Shown: positions 17,256-28,260, counted from the first letter of the stretch. The stretch is 32,849 nucleotides of DNA from Campylobacterales bacterium (GCA_024277445.1 JAJRVE010000170.1:1-32849), one strand, 5' to 3'. Numbers and translations are program-made. The notes: generated by a model from the letters alone, not told the origin.

Positions 17256-19416
17256 GTTCCGCCTTTTGTACTTCCAACTTCTCTTTTCGTTTCTCTTCCA
17301 CTTTTAACATCTTTTGATAGGCTTCGTCTTCTTGCATCATACCCGCTTCATAGAGAAACTGAGATGCCACAAAATCACTCTTTTTAATTTTATCGTACTT
17401 AGCAAAGCTTAGGTACAAAATATCTTTTGCACGCGTTACAGAGACATAGAAAAGGCGTCTCTCTTCATCAAGGCTACCACCTCTCACCATCAACTTACGA
17501 TTAGGGAAACGTCCATCCATCAGGTCGATGACATACACTTCTTTATACTCTAAACCTTTAGAGGCATGAATACTCAGAAGGTGTACACCCTCCCCTTGGG
17601 TTAGATCTTGAGAACCTAATATCATGGCATTTAAAAAACGTTCATGATCACTGTAGGGACGTGTCAATTCAACTAAAATCTGAGACTTGTTATGAATACG
17701 TTCAGTTGACTCTTTTTTCTGCTTTTCATCCACTGTTCCATCTGCTAAAATTGCTCGTTTTGTACTTAGTACATCTACTATGCCATGATAAAAGTCAGAG
17801 GTTCGAATCTTCGTAACAATCGTCTTAGGTTGTTTTAGTCCATGTATGGAACGCAGTAACTGCGTAAAGTTGTAAAGAAACTTCGCACCATCTTTGGTCA
17901 GCTTAGGATGTTTTAGTACAGGGTTTTTCAAAAACTTAGCATCAAAGCCTAATGCACCAAAACGTCCGGCTGAGCCTAGTTCTAGAAAATCATCAAAAAG
18001 ACCAAGTTGTTGGTTAAGTTTTCGCTTTTCAAAGGGATTACTAATAGTCGTATCTGGGGAGAACACCCCATAAAGTAAAGAGCCTGATCCAACATTTTGC
18101 AAGGCTATAAAAAGTTCTTTAGCAATAGCACTACCAATACCTTTCGCAAATTCAAAAAGGTGGATAAAGGCCATCATATCATTTTCATTAACCATCAAGG
18201 TATAGATATCTAGTATCGCTTTAATCTCTTTAGCATCAAAAAAGCTGGTACCGCCACGCCTTCTACAAGCAACCCCCTGCTCTCGCATCGCAGCTTCGAT
18301 ACCATCTGCTGTAGAGTTATTACGAAATATCACCGCGATCTCTTCATGGTTCGTCGAGGTCTTTTTGATCATCTCTGTAATTGCGTGGTACTGATCAAAG
18401 AGTTCATCATAAACTAACAGTTTAGGGCTCTGTGCGTCACCCTGACGGGTCACTTCTAACTCTTTTGGATAGATGCGTTCGTTATGGGAGATAACACGAT
18501 TGGCAAGCGAAAGAATTGGTACCGTCGAGCGATAATTTTTTCGAAGAGTATGCACCTGAGCATTTTAAAATTTCTTGGTAAAAGAGCCGATGATACCGAT
18601 ATCTGCCCCATTAAAGGCATAAATGCTCTGATCATAATCACCTACACAAAAAAGTGATGGCGGTCGCATAGCCTCGACTAAAGAGCCTCGTAAAGCATTA
18701 GTGTCCTGATACTCATCGATCAGGACCTCTTTGTAACCCAACTCTTTCTCTTTCGCAATATTTCGCATCTGTATCAACAGATCATTAAAGTTTAAAAAGC
18801 CATATTGTAGTTTTAGCTGTTCAAACTCATCCACAACATCCGAATAGATAAGTGCATAAATACGATGGTCTGGCTGTTTTTTAGTGATCCAAGTCTCAAA
18901 GTCCTCTAACATCTCGGTGTTTTGATAAAACGAGTAAAGATCGTAAAGATAGTTCGCACCATAAGGTTCACTGTCTGTAGATAGATGAGAGAATGAGCGT
19001 TTTTCAAAGACACTGCGAAATAGCGTTTTAAGTTCACGTTGCTGTTTTAAAACGACTTTTCCGTTAAAACGCTTGAGCCAACGATAACTAATCGCATGAA
19101 AAGTACCTGCATCAATCTTTCCTGCTGTCTGTTTTCCAAAGTACTGTGCCACCCTTTCGACCATCTCCGCGGCAGCCTTATTGGTAAATGTAAGCAAAAG
19201 TATCTCTTCAGGCTTAACACCGTTATTTAACAGATGTCCAATACGACCAACAATCGTTGATGTTTTTCCCGTTCCTGCCGATGCAATGATAAGGTTTTCA
19301 CCATAAGGGGCTGTAGCAGCTTTATACTGGTCATCATTTAAACGTGAAAGAGGCAAAGCAGTCCTTGGGCGGTGAGTTATATCATAGATAGTAACATGAG
19401 AAAATATGTAAAACAA
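17236..19416 (-). pseudogene. Rep/UvrD-family helicase gene interrupted by one in-frame TAA at 18565-18567
   Basis: N-terminal ORF 'LNDDQYKAATAPYGENLIIASAGTGKTSTIVGRI' and C-terminal ORF 'MHTLRKNYRSTVPILSLANRVI...VHLLSIHASKGLEYKEVYVIDL' are in one frame. Junction ACC AAG AAA TTT TAA AAT GCT CAG GTG CAT ACT = T K K F * N A Q V H T. The true start may be TTG near 19356. Confidence 0.85.
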
Positions 19417-19513
19417 GTGCCATATTTATTTAGCCGAATCTTACCCCTTCTTGGCTATAATTCGCCTAAATTTTTTTGAACAAAAACAGCATTTTTTATA
19501 AAGGTACACTCCC

Positions 19514-22153
19514 ATGGCAGAAGAGACAAAAAAAGCAGCAACCACCTACGATCCAAATGTTATCGAAGACAACTATTACAAGATCTGGGAAGATCGCGGA
19601 TATTTTGAAGTAGAGGGTAACAAAGCCATCCAAGAAGAAGGTAAAAACTTCTCTATCATGATGCCACCACCTAATGTAACAGGACGTCTACACATCGGTC
19701 ACGCCCTCACCTTTACTCTTCAAGATATCATCACACGTTACAAACGCATGGATGGCTATAAGACACTTTGGCAACCCGGTACTGACCACGCTGGTATTGC
19801 GACACAGAATGTTGTAGAGAAACAACTGCTTGCAGAAGGTACGACCAAAGAAGAACTTGGACGCGAGAAGTTTTTAGAGCGTGTTTGGGCTTGGAAAGAG
19901 GAGTCTGGTGGCATCATGGTCGGCCAACTTCGTAAGATGGGTGTCTCTCCTTCATGGAGTCGTGAGCGTTTTACCATGGATGCAGGTCTTAAGAACTCTG
20001 TTAAGGAGTCTTTTGTTCATCTATACAACGAAGGCCTTATCATCCGTGGAAACTACATGGTCAACTGGTGTACCCATGATGGCGCACTCTCTGACATTGA
20101 GGTAGAACACGAAGACCACATGGGTAAGTTCTACCACATCAACTACCCACTAGCCGATGGTTCTGGAAACATTACCGTTGCGACTACCCGTCCTGAGACC
20201 TATTTTGGTGACAGCGCGGTAATGGTTCACCCTGATGACAAGCGTTATCAACACCTCATCGGTAATATGGTAAAACTACCACTGATCGACAGAGAAATCA
20301 AGATCATTGCTGACACCCATGTTGATATGGAGTTTGGAACAGGTCTGGTTAAAGTAACCCCTGCTCACGATCAAAATGACTACGAAGTCGGTAAACGTCA
20401 CGACCTCGAGTTTATTACGGTCTTTGATGAGAAAGGATTTTTAAACGAGCATGCTGGCGAATTTGCCGGAATGGAGCGTTTAGAAGCACGTGACTACATT
20501 GTTCAGCGTCTTAAAGAAGAGGGCTTTGTGGTTAAAGTTGAAGACCATCAGCATCAGGTCGGTCACTGTTACCGCTGTAAGAACATCGTTGAGCCATACA
20601 TCTCTAAGCAGTGGTTTGTCCGTTCAGAAGTAGCAAAACAGTCCATAGAGAAGACCAATGAAGGTGAGGCAACCTTCTACCCACCACACTGGATCAACTC
20701 ATATAACGCTTGGATGGGGGACCTTCGTGACTGGTGTATCTCGCGTCAGCTTTGGTGGGGACATCGTATCCCAGTCTTCTACTGTGATGACTGTGACCAT
20801 GAGTTCGCTTCACAAGAAGATGCACCTGAGAGCTGTCCAAAATGTGCAAGTAAGAACCTAACCCAAGATCCTGATGTTCTTGACACTTGGTTCTCCTCTG
20901 CTCTTTGGCCATTTTCAACCCTAGGTTGGGGTAATGGTGACACCGAGATGGATAGAACCTTTGAAGGCCAAGACCTCAAAGACTTCTACCCTAACTCGCT
21001 TCTTATTACTGGTTTTGACATCCTTTTCTTCTGGGTTGCTAGAATGATGATGATGGGTGAGACTTTTATGAAAGAGTTACCATTTAACGACATCTATCTT
21101 CATGCCCTTGTTCGTGATGAAAATGGGCAGAAGATGTCGAAGTCTAAGGGCAATGTTATTGACCCACTTGACATGGTCGAGAAGTACAGCGCGGATGCGT
21201 TACGCTTCACACTTGCTATCTCTGCCGCACAAGGTCGTGATATTCGTATGAGCAACGACAAGCTTGAGCAATCTCGTAACTTCACCAACAAACTTTACAA
21301 TGCGTCGAAGTTTTTACAGATGAATGTTGAGACCTTTGATAACTTAGCCGACATCAAAGTTGAAACGCCACTCGGTCGTTACATGCTAAGTCGTTACAAC
21401 GTTGCCGTTGCTGAGACACGTGACTTCATCGATGAGTACCGCTTTAATGACGCAGCAACCACACTGTATCGTTTCTTATGGAACGAGTTTTGTGACTGGG
21501 GAATTGAGCTTTCTAAGGTCTCTAAAGAGAGTGTGTCTGAACTTGGTGCGATCTTTAAAGAGTCGATGAAGCTACTTCATCCATTTATGCCGTTTATGAC
21601 CGAGTATCTTTACCACTCACTTTCAGGTACTTCACTTGATGAGGGTACGTCGATTATGATTGAGCGTTATCCTCTTGCAGGTGAACGTGACCTTGAGATC
21701 GAGAAGCAGTTTGAGATCATTATGGACGCTATTGTTGCGGTTCGCCGTGCTAAGACCTTGGTTGATATGGGTAACCAGAAGATCGCCGAGGCCTATGTCA
21801 AAACTGACCTTGAGGCTAAAGATCTTATGGGACCATTTATTGCCCGTCTTGCTAAAGTAGAAACACTTAACTTCACCGATACTAAGATAGAAAACTCTGT
21901 CAGTGATGTGAGTGAATACGTTGAAGTTTACATCCCAACAGGTTCGATCGATCTTGCACCAATCATTGCTCGTCTTACTAAGCAGAGCGAAAAGCTCGAC
22001 AAAGAGATCGGTAAGTTAAACGGTATGTTAAACAACGAACGTTTTGTTGCCAATGCACCAGCAGAAGTGATCGAAACTAACAAGGCATCTCTCGCAGATG
22101 CCCAAGACAAACAAGTGAAGATCAAAGATCAACTTGACTCACTACAAGGCTAA
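19514..22153 (+). CDS. valS: Valyl-tRNA synthetase
   Basis: 879 aa; 'PPPNVTGRLHIGHAL', 'WQPGTDHAGIATQ', 'NGQKMSKSKGNVIDP', C-terminal coiled coil. Confidence 0.98.
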   Translation: MAEETKKAATTYDPNVIEDNYYKIWEDRGYFEVEGNKAIQEEGKNFSIMMPPPNVTGRLHIGHALTFTLQDIITRYKRMDGYKTLWQPGTDHAGIATQNVVEKQLLAEGTTKEELGREKFLERVWAWKEESGGIMVGQLRKMGVSPSWSRERFTMDAGLKNSVKESFVHLYNEGLIIRGNYMVNWCTHDGALSDIEVEHEDHMGKFYHINYPLADGSGNITVATTRPETYFGDSAVMVHPDDKRYQHLIGNMVKLPLIDREIKIIADTHVDMEFGTGLVKVTPAHDQNDYEVGKRHDLEFITVFDEKGFLNEHAGEFAGMERLEARDYIVQRLKEEGFVVKVEDHQHQVGHCYRCKNIVEPYISKQWFVRSEVAKQSIEKTNEGEATFYPPHWINSYNAWMGDLRDWCISRQLWWGHRIPVFYCDDCDHEFASQEDAPESCPKCASKNLTQDPDVLDTWFSSALWPFSTLGWGNGDTEMDRTFEGQDLKDFYPNSLLITGFDILFFWVARMMMMGETFMKELPFNDIYLHALVRDENGQKMSKSKGNVIDPLDMVEKYSADALRFTLAISAAQGRDIRMSNDKLEQSRNFTNKLYNASKFLQMNVETFDNLADIKVETPLGRYMLSRYNVAVAETRDFIDEYRFNDAATTLYRFLWNEFCDWGIELSKVSKESVSELGAIFKESMKLLHPFMPFMTEYLYHSLSGTSLDEGTSIMIERYPLAGERDLEIEKQFEIIMDAIVAVRRAKTLVDMGNQKIAEAYVKTDLEAKDLMGPFIARLAKVETLNFTDTKIENSVSDVSEYVEVYIPTGSIDLAPIIARLTKQSEKLDKEIGKLNGMLNNERFVANAPAEVIETNKASLADAQDKQVKIKDQLDSLQG

Positions 22154-22155
22154 AT

Positions 22156-23694
22156 TTGTTCAACATATCCAACTATAAAAACTCCAACATCAAAAATGAC
22201 ATCCTCTCTGGACTTGTCGTTGCCGTTGCCCTCGTTCCTGAAGCGATCGCTTTCTCATTTATTGCTGACGTTAGTCCTATTGTCGGCCTCTATACTGCCT
22301 TTATCTTAGGTTTTATTACCGCTATTATCGGTGGAAAACCAGGTATGATCTCCGGTGCTACTGGTGCAGTTGCTGTTGTTCTTGTCGGACTATCATTACA
22401 GGTTAAAGCCATCTATGGTGCACAAGGTATGGTCGGTGATGAACTTGCCTTTACCATCTTACAATACATCACCCTCACCGCGATTATGGCCGGTCTCTTA
22501 CAGATCGGTGCTGGTCTTGCCAAGCTTGGAAAATTTATCCGTCTTGTACCGCAACCGGCTATGTATGGTTTTGTAAATGGTCTCGCAATTGTTATTGCCA
22601 TGGCACAGTTCAAGTTTTTTGAGGGTCAAGGCTATATGATGTATGTTCTGGTCTTTATTACAATGGCAATCATGTACTTTTTACCCAAGTTTTCTAAAGC
22701 TATACCCGCTGGTTTGGTAGCAATTATCGCCTTAACGCTTGTTGTGTATTTTTTAAAAATAGACACAATTACAGTAGGAAGCTTAACCGATTTAAGTCAG
22801 TTTAAAGGGCACTTACCTAGCTTTCATATTCCCGATACGCTCTTGAGTATTGACGCTATTCTATTAGTACTGCCTTACGCTGTTATCGTTGCCTTAGTTG
22901 GTCTTATAGAGTCACTGCTAACCCTCTCTGTCTTAGATGAGATGAGTGGAACGCGTGGTTCAGGAAACAAAGAGTGTATTGCCCAAGGAACAGGAAACAT
23001 CGCCTGTGGTCTTTTCGGAGGAATGCCTGGCTGTGCGATGATCGGACAGTCTATCATTAACTACACTTCTGGTGGACTTGGACGTCTTTCTGGGATTACT
23101 GCGGCTATCGGTCTGATGTTACTTGTAGCCACCCTTACTGACCTCTTAAACATCATTCCAGTGGCTGTTCTTGTCGGGATCATGTTTATGGTGAGTATTG
23201 GTACCTTTGAGTGGAGTAGTGGAAGTCATCTTAAGCATATGCCCAAAAGCGATGCCTTCGTCATGGTGGTAGTAACTGTTATTACCATCTTTGCTGACCT
23301 TGCTATCGCTGTCATCTCTGGTGTTATTATCTCTGCACTTGTCTTTGCTTGGAAACATGCGCGTATTGTTGCAAGAGAGAGTGTTGAGGCAGATGGAACG
23401 AAGGTTTACGAGCTTGATGGCCCTCTCTTCTTTGGTTCTATCCAAAGTTTTATGGATAACTTCGACATCGACCAAGATCCACCACGTGTTGTGATAGACT
23501 TTAAAAATGCACGTGTTATGGATTCATCTGGTGTTGAAGCAGTTGACAGCATTACCAAAAAGTATGAAGAAGCAGGTAAGAACCTCACCCTTCGTCACCT
23601 CTCAAAAGATTGTAAGTCACTAATGAAAAATGCTGGACCACACTGTACCTTTGAAGAGAACGACCCTACCTATAAAGTAGCGGTTGATTACTAA
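22156..23694 (+). CDS. SulP family anion transporter with C-terminal STAS domain (TTG start)
   Basis: 'DILSGLVVAVALVPEAIAFSFIADVSPIVGLYTAFILGFITAIIGGKPGMISGATGAVAVV'; STAS 'PPRVVIDFKNARVMDSSGVEAVDSI'. Confidence 0.93.
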   Translation: MFNISNYKNSNIKNDILSGLVVAVALVPEAIAFSFIADVSPIVGLYTAFILGFITAIIGGKPGMISGATGAVAVVLVGLSLQVKAIYGAQGMVGDELAFTILQYITLTAIMAGLLQIGAGLAKLGKFIRLVPQPAMYGFVNGLAIVIAMAQFKFFEGQGYMMYVLVFITMAIMYFLPKFSKAIPAGLVAIIALTLVVYFLKIDTITVGSLTDLSQFKGHLPSFHIPDTLLSIDAILLVLPYAVIVALVGLIESLLTLSVLDEMSGTRGSGNKECIAQGTGNIACGLFGGMPGCAMIGQSIINYTSGGLGRLSGITAAIGLMLLVATLTDLLNIIPVAVLVGIMFMVSIGTFEWSSGSHLKHMPKSDAFVMVVVTVITIFADLAIAVISGVIISALVFAWKHARIVARESVEADGTKVYELDGPLFFGSIQSFMDNFDIDQDPPRVVIDFKNARVMDSSGVEAVDSITKKYEEAGKNLTLRHLSKDCKSLMKNAGPHCTFEENDPTYKVAVDY

Positions 23695-23723
23695 ACTACT
23701 CTATCCAAAATTACATTTTCATC

Positions 23724-23743
23724 ACTCCTGCGAAAGTAGGAGT
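23724..23743. repeat. REP-like hairpin with GAAA tetraloop
   Basis: ACTCCTGC-GAAA-GTAGGAGT, 8 bp stem with one G-T pair, flanked by ...TCATC and CCAGAAA. Confidence 0.7.
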
Positions 23744-23880
23744 CCAGAAACATCTATCTTTTCAAAACTATCTCACTTCTCTTTTTCTAGCGTGGCAAGC
23801 TATTACTCTTTATCCACTATAATACGGCTATAAATTTTTAGATATTTTCTATTGTCATTGTCTACCTCTATATATTTGTT

Positions 23881-23904
23881 GACTCTTACCTCCGTCGGAG
23901 TGAC
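23881..23904. repeat. Degenerate REP-like element
   Basis: GACTCTTACCTCCGTCGGAGTGAC, containing CTCCG-T-CGGAG. Confidence 0.5.
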
Positions 23905-23957
23905 AAACCACATAGGTTAGCAATACAATCACTAGATATCCTTACCAAGGAACATAG

Positions 23958-24401
23958 ATGTTATTAAAAGATCAGATAAAAAACGAAGTTAAAGAGGCTA
24001 TGAAAGCTAAAGACACCGTCCGTCGTGACGCACTTAGACTACTTACTTCGGCATTTAAACAGGTAGAAGTAGATGAGCGTATAGAGTTAGACGATGCGGC
24101 AACACTTAAGATCATTCAAAAGCAGGTGAAACAACGTCTTGATTCCTTAGCACAGTTTAAAGAGGCAGGTCGTGATGACTTAGCAGAGAAAGAGCAGAGT
24201 GAGATCACTATTTTCGAAGCTTACCTTCCAAAACAGCTTAGCGATGATGAGTTAAGTGTACGTATCAAAGAGGTCATTGCTAAAGTTGGTGCTGAGAGCA
24301 TGAAAGATATCGGCAAAGTGATGGGAATGGCGTCTAAAGAGCTTAACGGTCTTGCAGATGGTAAACGTATCAACGTCTGTGCTAAAGCACTTCTCTCGTA
24401 A
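23958..24401 (+). CDS. YqeY/GatB-like domain protein
   Basis: 'LKDQIKNEVKEAMKAKDTVRRDALRLLTSAFKQVEVDER', 'FEAYLPKQLSDDEL', 'DIGKVMGMASKELNGLADGKRIN'. Confidence 0.93.
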   Translation: MLLKDQIKNEVKEAMKAKDTVRRDALRLLTSAFKQVEVDERIELDDAATLKIIQKQVKQRLDSLAQFKEAGRDDLAEKEQSEITIFEAYLPKQLSDDELSVRIKEVIAKVGAESMKDIGKVMGMASKELNGLADGKRINVCAKALLS

Positions 24402-24404
24402 GTC

Positions 24405-24421
24405 TGAGGTTCATAACCTCA
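24405..24421. terminator. Hairpin between convergent yqeY-like and OmpA genes
   Basis: TGAGGTT-CAT-AACCTCA; no clear T-tract. Confidence 0.35.
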
Positions 24422-24429
24422 CCTAAGGT

Positions 24430-25128
24430 TTAGAGATAAACCTCAACTTCAATACGACGGTTTAAGGCACGTCCTTCATCCGTATCATTACTCTCTATCG
24501 GTTCAGACGAACCTTTTCCAGAAGCACTCAAACGTTTAAAGTTAATGCCCTTACGGTTAAAGATCTTTAAGACATCTGCTGCGCGATCTTGTGAAAGTTT
24601 TAAGTTATAAGCATCATCACCAATATTGTCAGTATGTCCTGTTATGCGTACTTTATACTCGGGGTGTTCTCTCAAAAAGCCTACTGCCTTCTCTAAGACT
24701 AACATTGACTTCGGCGTGATCTCATTAACACGTGGTGCATAGTAGAGGTTAAAAGAGACGAAGTCAGCACAACCATTCGCTTTAACTTTCGCATGCGCCA
24801 TAGTGTTTGGACATTCATCTTCATAATCTTTGACACCATCTTGGTCACGATCAAAGGCGCACCCATCACTGTCTACCTCAACACCAATAGGGGTATCCTC
24901 ACAACGATCGGTACCATCAGCAATACCATCATGATCTTTGTCTGCCATACCATTTTCTAAGTAGGTCGGTATGATAAGACCTGAATCATCATGCGCCGTT
25001 TTAAACTCCATCTGTGGAGAGCTACTGTGGTGAACAGGCTTAGCTTGTGGCATCTCTTCTGGTGTAGTGCTACATCCAGTAAACAGCACCATCATAGTGA
25101 CAACAAGTGTTATAGATAACAGTTTCAT
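24430..25128 (-). CDS. OmpA-family lipoprotein with thrombospondin type 3-like Ca2+ repeats
   Basis: Lipobox 'LFTGCSTT'; 'DKDHDGIADGTDRCEDTPIGVEVDSDGCAFDRDQDGVKDYEDECPNT'; OmpA 'YKVRITGHTDNIGDDAYNLKLSQDRAADV'. Start at ATG 25126-25128 overlaps the trpC stop (TAATG). Confidence 0.9.
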   Translation of the reverse strand: MKLLSITLVVTMMVLFTGCSTTPEEMPQAKPVHHSSSPQMEFKTAHDDSGLIIPTYLENGMADKDHDGIADGTDRCEDTPIGVEVDSDGCAFDRDQDGVKDYEDECPNTMAHAKVKANGCADFVSFNLYYAPRVNEITPKSMLVLEKAVGFLREHPEYKVRITGHTDNIGDDAYNLKLSQDRAADVLKIFNRKGINFKRLSASGKGSSEPIESNDTDEGRALNRRIEVEVYL

Positions 25129-25919
25129 TAACAGTTTCCTGTTTTCAAACAACGCAACGCACTCTCTACATCATCTTGACGCATCAACGATTCACCTACC
25201 AAGAAGGCATCAACACCTGCTTTATGAAGATCTTTCAGTTGTCCATGCTCATAAATACCACTCTCGGCTACAATCACCTTTCCATTAGGGATCAACGGTA
25301 TTAATTCATACGATAGGTTCATGTTCATCTCAAAGGTTTGAAGGTTACGGTGGTTGATACCGATGATGTCAGCACCCGCATAGATCGCTTTAGTTAAGTC
25401 TGTCTTATCATGGACTTCGACCAAAGCTTCCATCCCTAAGTGACGGGTATAGTTTAGAAGGTGCTTGAGCTCTTTACGTGAAAGTGCAGCAGCAATAAGT
25501 AGAACAAAGTCTGCACCATGGACTAAGGCCTCAAGCAGTTGATACTCAGAAACGATGAAATCCTTACGAAGCAGAGGGATCCCCACATAACGACGTAGTC
25601 CTGCCAAATACTCTAAATTTCCTTGAAAGTAATGAGGTTCTGTTAAAACAGAGATAGCACTTGAACCCCCACGCTCATACGCTTGACCTATCGCCAATGG
25701 ATCAAAGTCTTCACGGATCACACCCTTAGAAGGACTCGCTTTTTTTACTTCTGTAATAATGCGATACTTGTCCTCTTCTGTGGACTTAAGGTACGGCATA
25801 ACATCTCGTGGCGCACGTGCATTAAACGCCAGTGAACGTCCGAGCCACTCCATAGGGAAGTCTTTTTCTCTTTTGGCTAGATCTTCTTTTGTCTTCTCTA
25901 TTATCTCATCTAAAATCAT
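25128..25919 (-). CDS. trpC: Indole-3-glycerol phosphate synthase
   Basis: '[47 protein letters not shown]', '[16 protein letters not shown]', '[12 protein letters not shown]'. Confidence 0.97.
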   Translation of the reverse strand: MILDEIIEKTKEDLAKREKDFPMEWLGRSLAFNARAPRDVMPYLKSTEEDKYRIITEVKKASPSKGVIREDFDPLAIGQAYERGGSSAISVLTEPHYFQGNLEYLAGLRRYVGIPLLRKDFIVSEYQLLEALVHGADFVLLIAAALSRKELKHLLNYTRHLGMEALVEVHDKTDLTKAIYAGADIIGINHRNLQTFEMNMNLSYELIPLIPNGKVIVAESGIYEHGQLKDLHKAGVDAFLVGESLMRQDDVESALRCLKTGNC

Positions 25920-25920
25920 C

Positions 25921-27210
25921 TTATTTTTTCCTTTTTAAACAACTGTTTATCGCTTTAACATGGGCTTTAACTTCGGGGTCATCTGCTCCAAGTAACTCTA
26001 CGACCTGCTTCATCAACACATCGGCCTCTTTACACTTACCTTCTTTATAATAGCCCCAAGCAAGTGAGTCTATAAAGTAACCCGAGTCAGGCTCAATGAT
26101 CAAAGCACGTTTAACATACTCGATCCCCTTACTCACGTTACGATCATGTTCGATCATACAGTAACCAAGATAGTTCAAGTAATAGCCCTCTTCTTTGACC
26201 TCAACAACTTTTGTTAAGTCAGAGATGACACTGTCCAATAAGGCTTTGTCTGAACGGTTTTTAGCCGACTCATACTCAAAGATCGCTTTTTGTCCTAAGT
26301 AGTCTAAGTCACCTGTCTCAGCATAGAGACGTTTGGCAACAATGATCGCTTTGGCAAAGTTCTTATCTGCACTGTAGATCTTTAGGAGTAGTTCATCATT
26401 GCTTTTTGTCTTTTCTAAAAAGCGTGTCAGTTCTGTGATATTTTTGGTGTTCCAATAAAGCTGAATCAAAATATCAGCACTCTCTTTACTTGGTTGAAGT
26501 GCATAAAGATGTTCATAGCTCTTTAAGAGACCCTCTTCATCACGTTGATCACTGTAAAAAGCGATCAGACGTTTCGTCAGAAGAAGTGAATAACCAAAGT
26601 TTTTACTATGTGTTTCTAAGCGCGCTATCGCTTGGTAAGGCGCGTTCATGTTGGCATAGATGATGACTGCTATCTTGTCAAGTACGTCTTCTGAGTAGTT
26701 TAACTTGTAGGCCGTTTCTAAGGTTGCCAAGGCTTTGATGTAATCTTGCTGTGCACGATAAACTTCTGCCAATATCATGTAGTTCTGTTCACTAGGATTT
26801 TTCACTACTAAAGCGGTGGCTTCTGTTTGCGCTAAGGTCATCTCTTTTTTTGCTAGCAAGGCTACTATTAGATAACGCACTTCTTGTTCATTTAAAGTAT
26901 TCTTACCTGCTCGTTTTGCCTCAAGACGCTTGATGACATCATTATAGTAGCCACCCTTCATCAAAGCACTTAGCGCATGTTCTTCATAAACAGGATCTTT
27001 AGTACGTTTATATAAGAGGTCATAATAGCCAACTGCTTCAGCACTTTTGTTACGGTTTTGTGCATCAAGTGCAAAGAGTATCAGTGTATTTTCATCCACA
27101 TACATCGGCTCTTTTTCTAGGGCAACGGTGGTCGCTTCACTGTGGGTAGAACAGCCACTAAACAAGATAAAGGCGAACAGTGGTAAAAGCAGTAATTTAT
27201 ACATCAACAA
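25921..27210 (-). CDS. TPR-repeat lipoprotein
   Basis: Lipobox '[10 protein letters not shown]' and helical repeat sequence ('[49 protein letters not shown]'). Confidence 0.8.
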   Translation of the reverse strand: MLMYKLLLLPLFAFILFSGCSTHSEATTVALEKEPMYVDENTLILFALDAQNRNKSAEAVGYYDLLYKRTKDPVYEEHALSALMKGGYYNDVIKRLEAKRAGKNTLNEQEVRYLIVALLAKKEMTLAQTEATALVVKNPSEQNYMILAEVYRAQQDYIKALATLETAYKLNYSEDVLDKIAVIIYANMNAPYQAIARLETHSKNFGYSLLLTKRLIAFYSDQRDEEGLLKSYEHLYALQPSKESADILIQLYWNTKNITELTRFLEKTKSNDELLLKIYSADKNFAKAIIVAKRLYAETGDLDYLGQKAIFEYESAKNRSDKALLDSVISDLTKVVEVKEEGYYLNYLGYCMIEHDRNVSKGIEYVKRALIIEPDSGYFIDSLAWGYYKEGKCKEADVLMKQVVELLGADDPEVKAHVKAINSCLKRKK

Positions 27211-27577
27211 TTCCTGGACACTCGTTTTTTAACTCGACCAAATGGGTCTTAAAATAGTCCCAAAAAGGGAAGGTACGACACTGCATCGGACGGGCTTCAT
27301 ACACACCACAACCCCCTGCCTTACGATCAAAGAAAACACAGTCATGGGACATACCCACAACACGCTCTTGCAAGGAGAACTTATAGCCACGTTTGACAAG
27401 ATAAGTCGCACGAAAAAGTGTTTCATCTATATTGAGGTGTTTCACTAATGCCGCTACTTCTTGTGGTGAGACAAAGATGTTCCCACTTTCACCTGTGCAG
27501 CAACGCCCTTCACAGCTATCGCAAGCTGTCGGTGTAAAAGCAAAGTCAAAGCCCTCTTGGCGGATTAAATCTGACAT
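27197..27577 (-). CDS. YkgJ-family cysteine cluster protein
   Basis: 'CDSCEGRCCTGESGNIFVSPQEV', 'CVFFDRKAGGCGVYEARPMQCRTFPFW'. Confidence 0.9.
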   Translation of the reverse strand: MSDLIRQEGFDFAFTPTACDSCEGRCCTGESGNIFVSPQEVAALVKHLNIDETLFRATYLVKRGYKFSLQERVVGMSHDCVFFDRKAGGCGVYEARPMQCRTFPFWDYFKTHLVELKNECPGIVDV

Positions 27578-28260
27578 CGTAGTGTATGTGTCCTTGCTTT
27601 AGTATAGATCGCAGCGGCTTCAGGTGAATAAACATCACCTTCAAACGCAAAAAAAGGTGGCCACACCTTCATTAACGATTTTGAGTTTTTACGCGCATGG
27701 ATCAGCACTATAGAGGCTTTTCTATCACGTTTTGAGTGGACGAATTGTACATCAACAACTCTTAAGAAAGCGTTGTCCAAGGCAGCGCATAACAGCCCAA
27801 ATTGCTGAGCATCATAACAGAAGATAAAATGTCCTTGTGAACGCAATAGTGACGCTGCTTTAGTGACAAACTTTTGAATAGGTAGATGGACATTGTAACG
27901 TGCAGTATGGATCATCACATCATCACTTCGTGAAGCACCTTCATGATAAAAAGGCGGGTTGGATACGATGTAGTCATATCCTTTTTCATCCTCATAATCT
28001 AAAAAGTCTCGCTGATGAAGTGTGTAGTCGATCTTGTTCACCTCAGCATTTTTGTTAGCTAAGAAGACGAAAGTATCTTGCACTTCCACCGCTTCAAGTT
28101 CAACCCGAGGATTGTCGCGTGCAACGAGTAGACCCACTACCCCGCTTCCAGCACCCACATCAAGCATACGCCCACGTGGTTTAAATGAGGAGATAAAGTC
28201 ATACAAAAAAAGAGAATCACTGTTATAACGGTAGCCTGTGTCAGGTTGATAAAACAGCAT
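27565..28260 (-). CDS. TrmN6-like tRNA1(Val) (adenine-N6)-methyltransferase
   Basis: SAM motif 'LDVGAGSGVVGLLVA', catalytic 'YIVSNPPFY', 'GYRYNSDSLFLYDF' N-terminus. Confidence 0.85.
   Translation of the reverse strand: MLFYQPDTGYRYNSDSLFLYDFISSFKPRGRMLDVGAGSGVVGLLVARDNPRVELEAVEVQDTFVFLANKNAEVNKIDYTLHQRDFLDYEDEKGYDYIVSNPPFYHEGASRSDDVMIHTARYNVHLPIQKFVTKAASLLRSQGHFIFCYDAQQFGLLCAALDNAFLRVVDVQFVHSKRDRKASIVLIHARKNSKSLMKVWPPFFAFEGDVYSPEAAAIYTKARTHTLRCQI

Noticed and set aside
3134-18567. TAA reassignment to a sense codon
   Set aside because: Many intact conserved genes in the window end at TAA at the expected position, so simple mutation or sequencing error is more likely.
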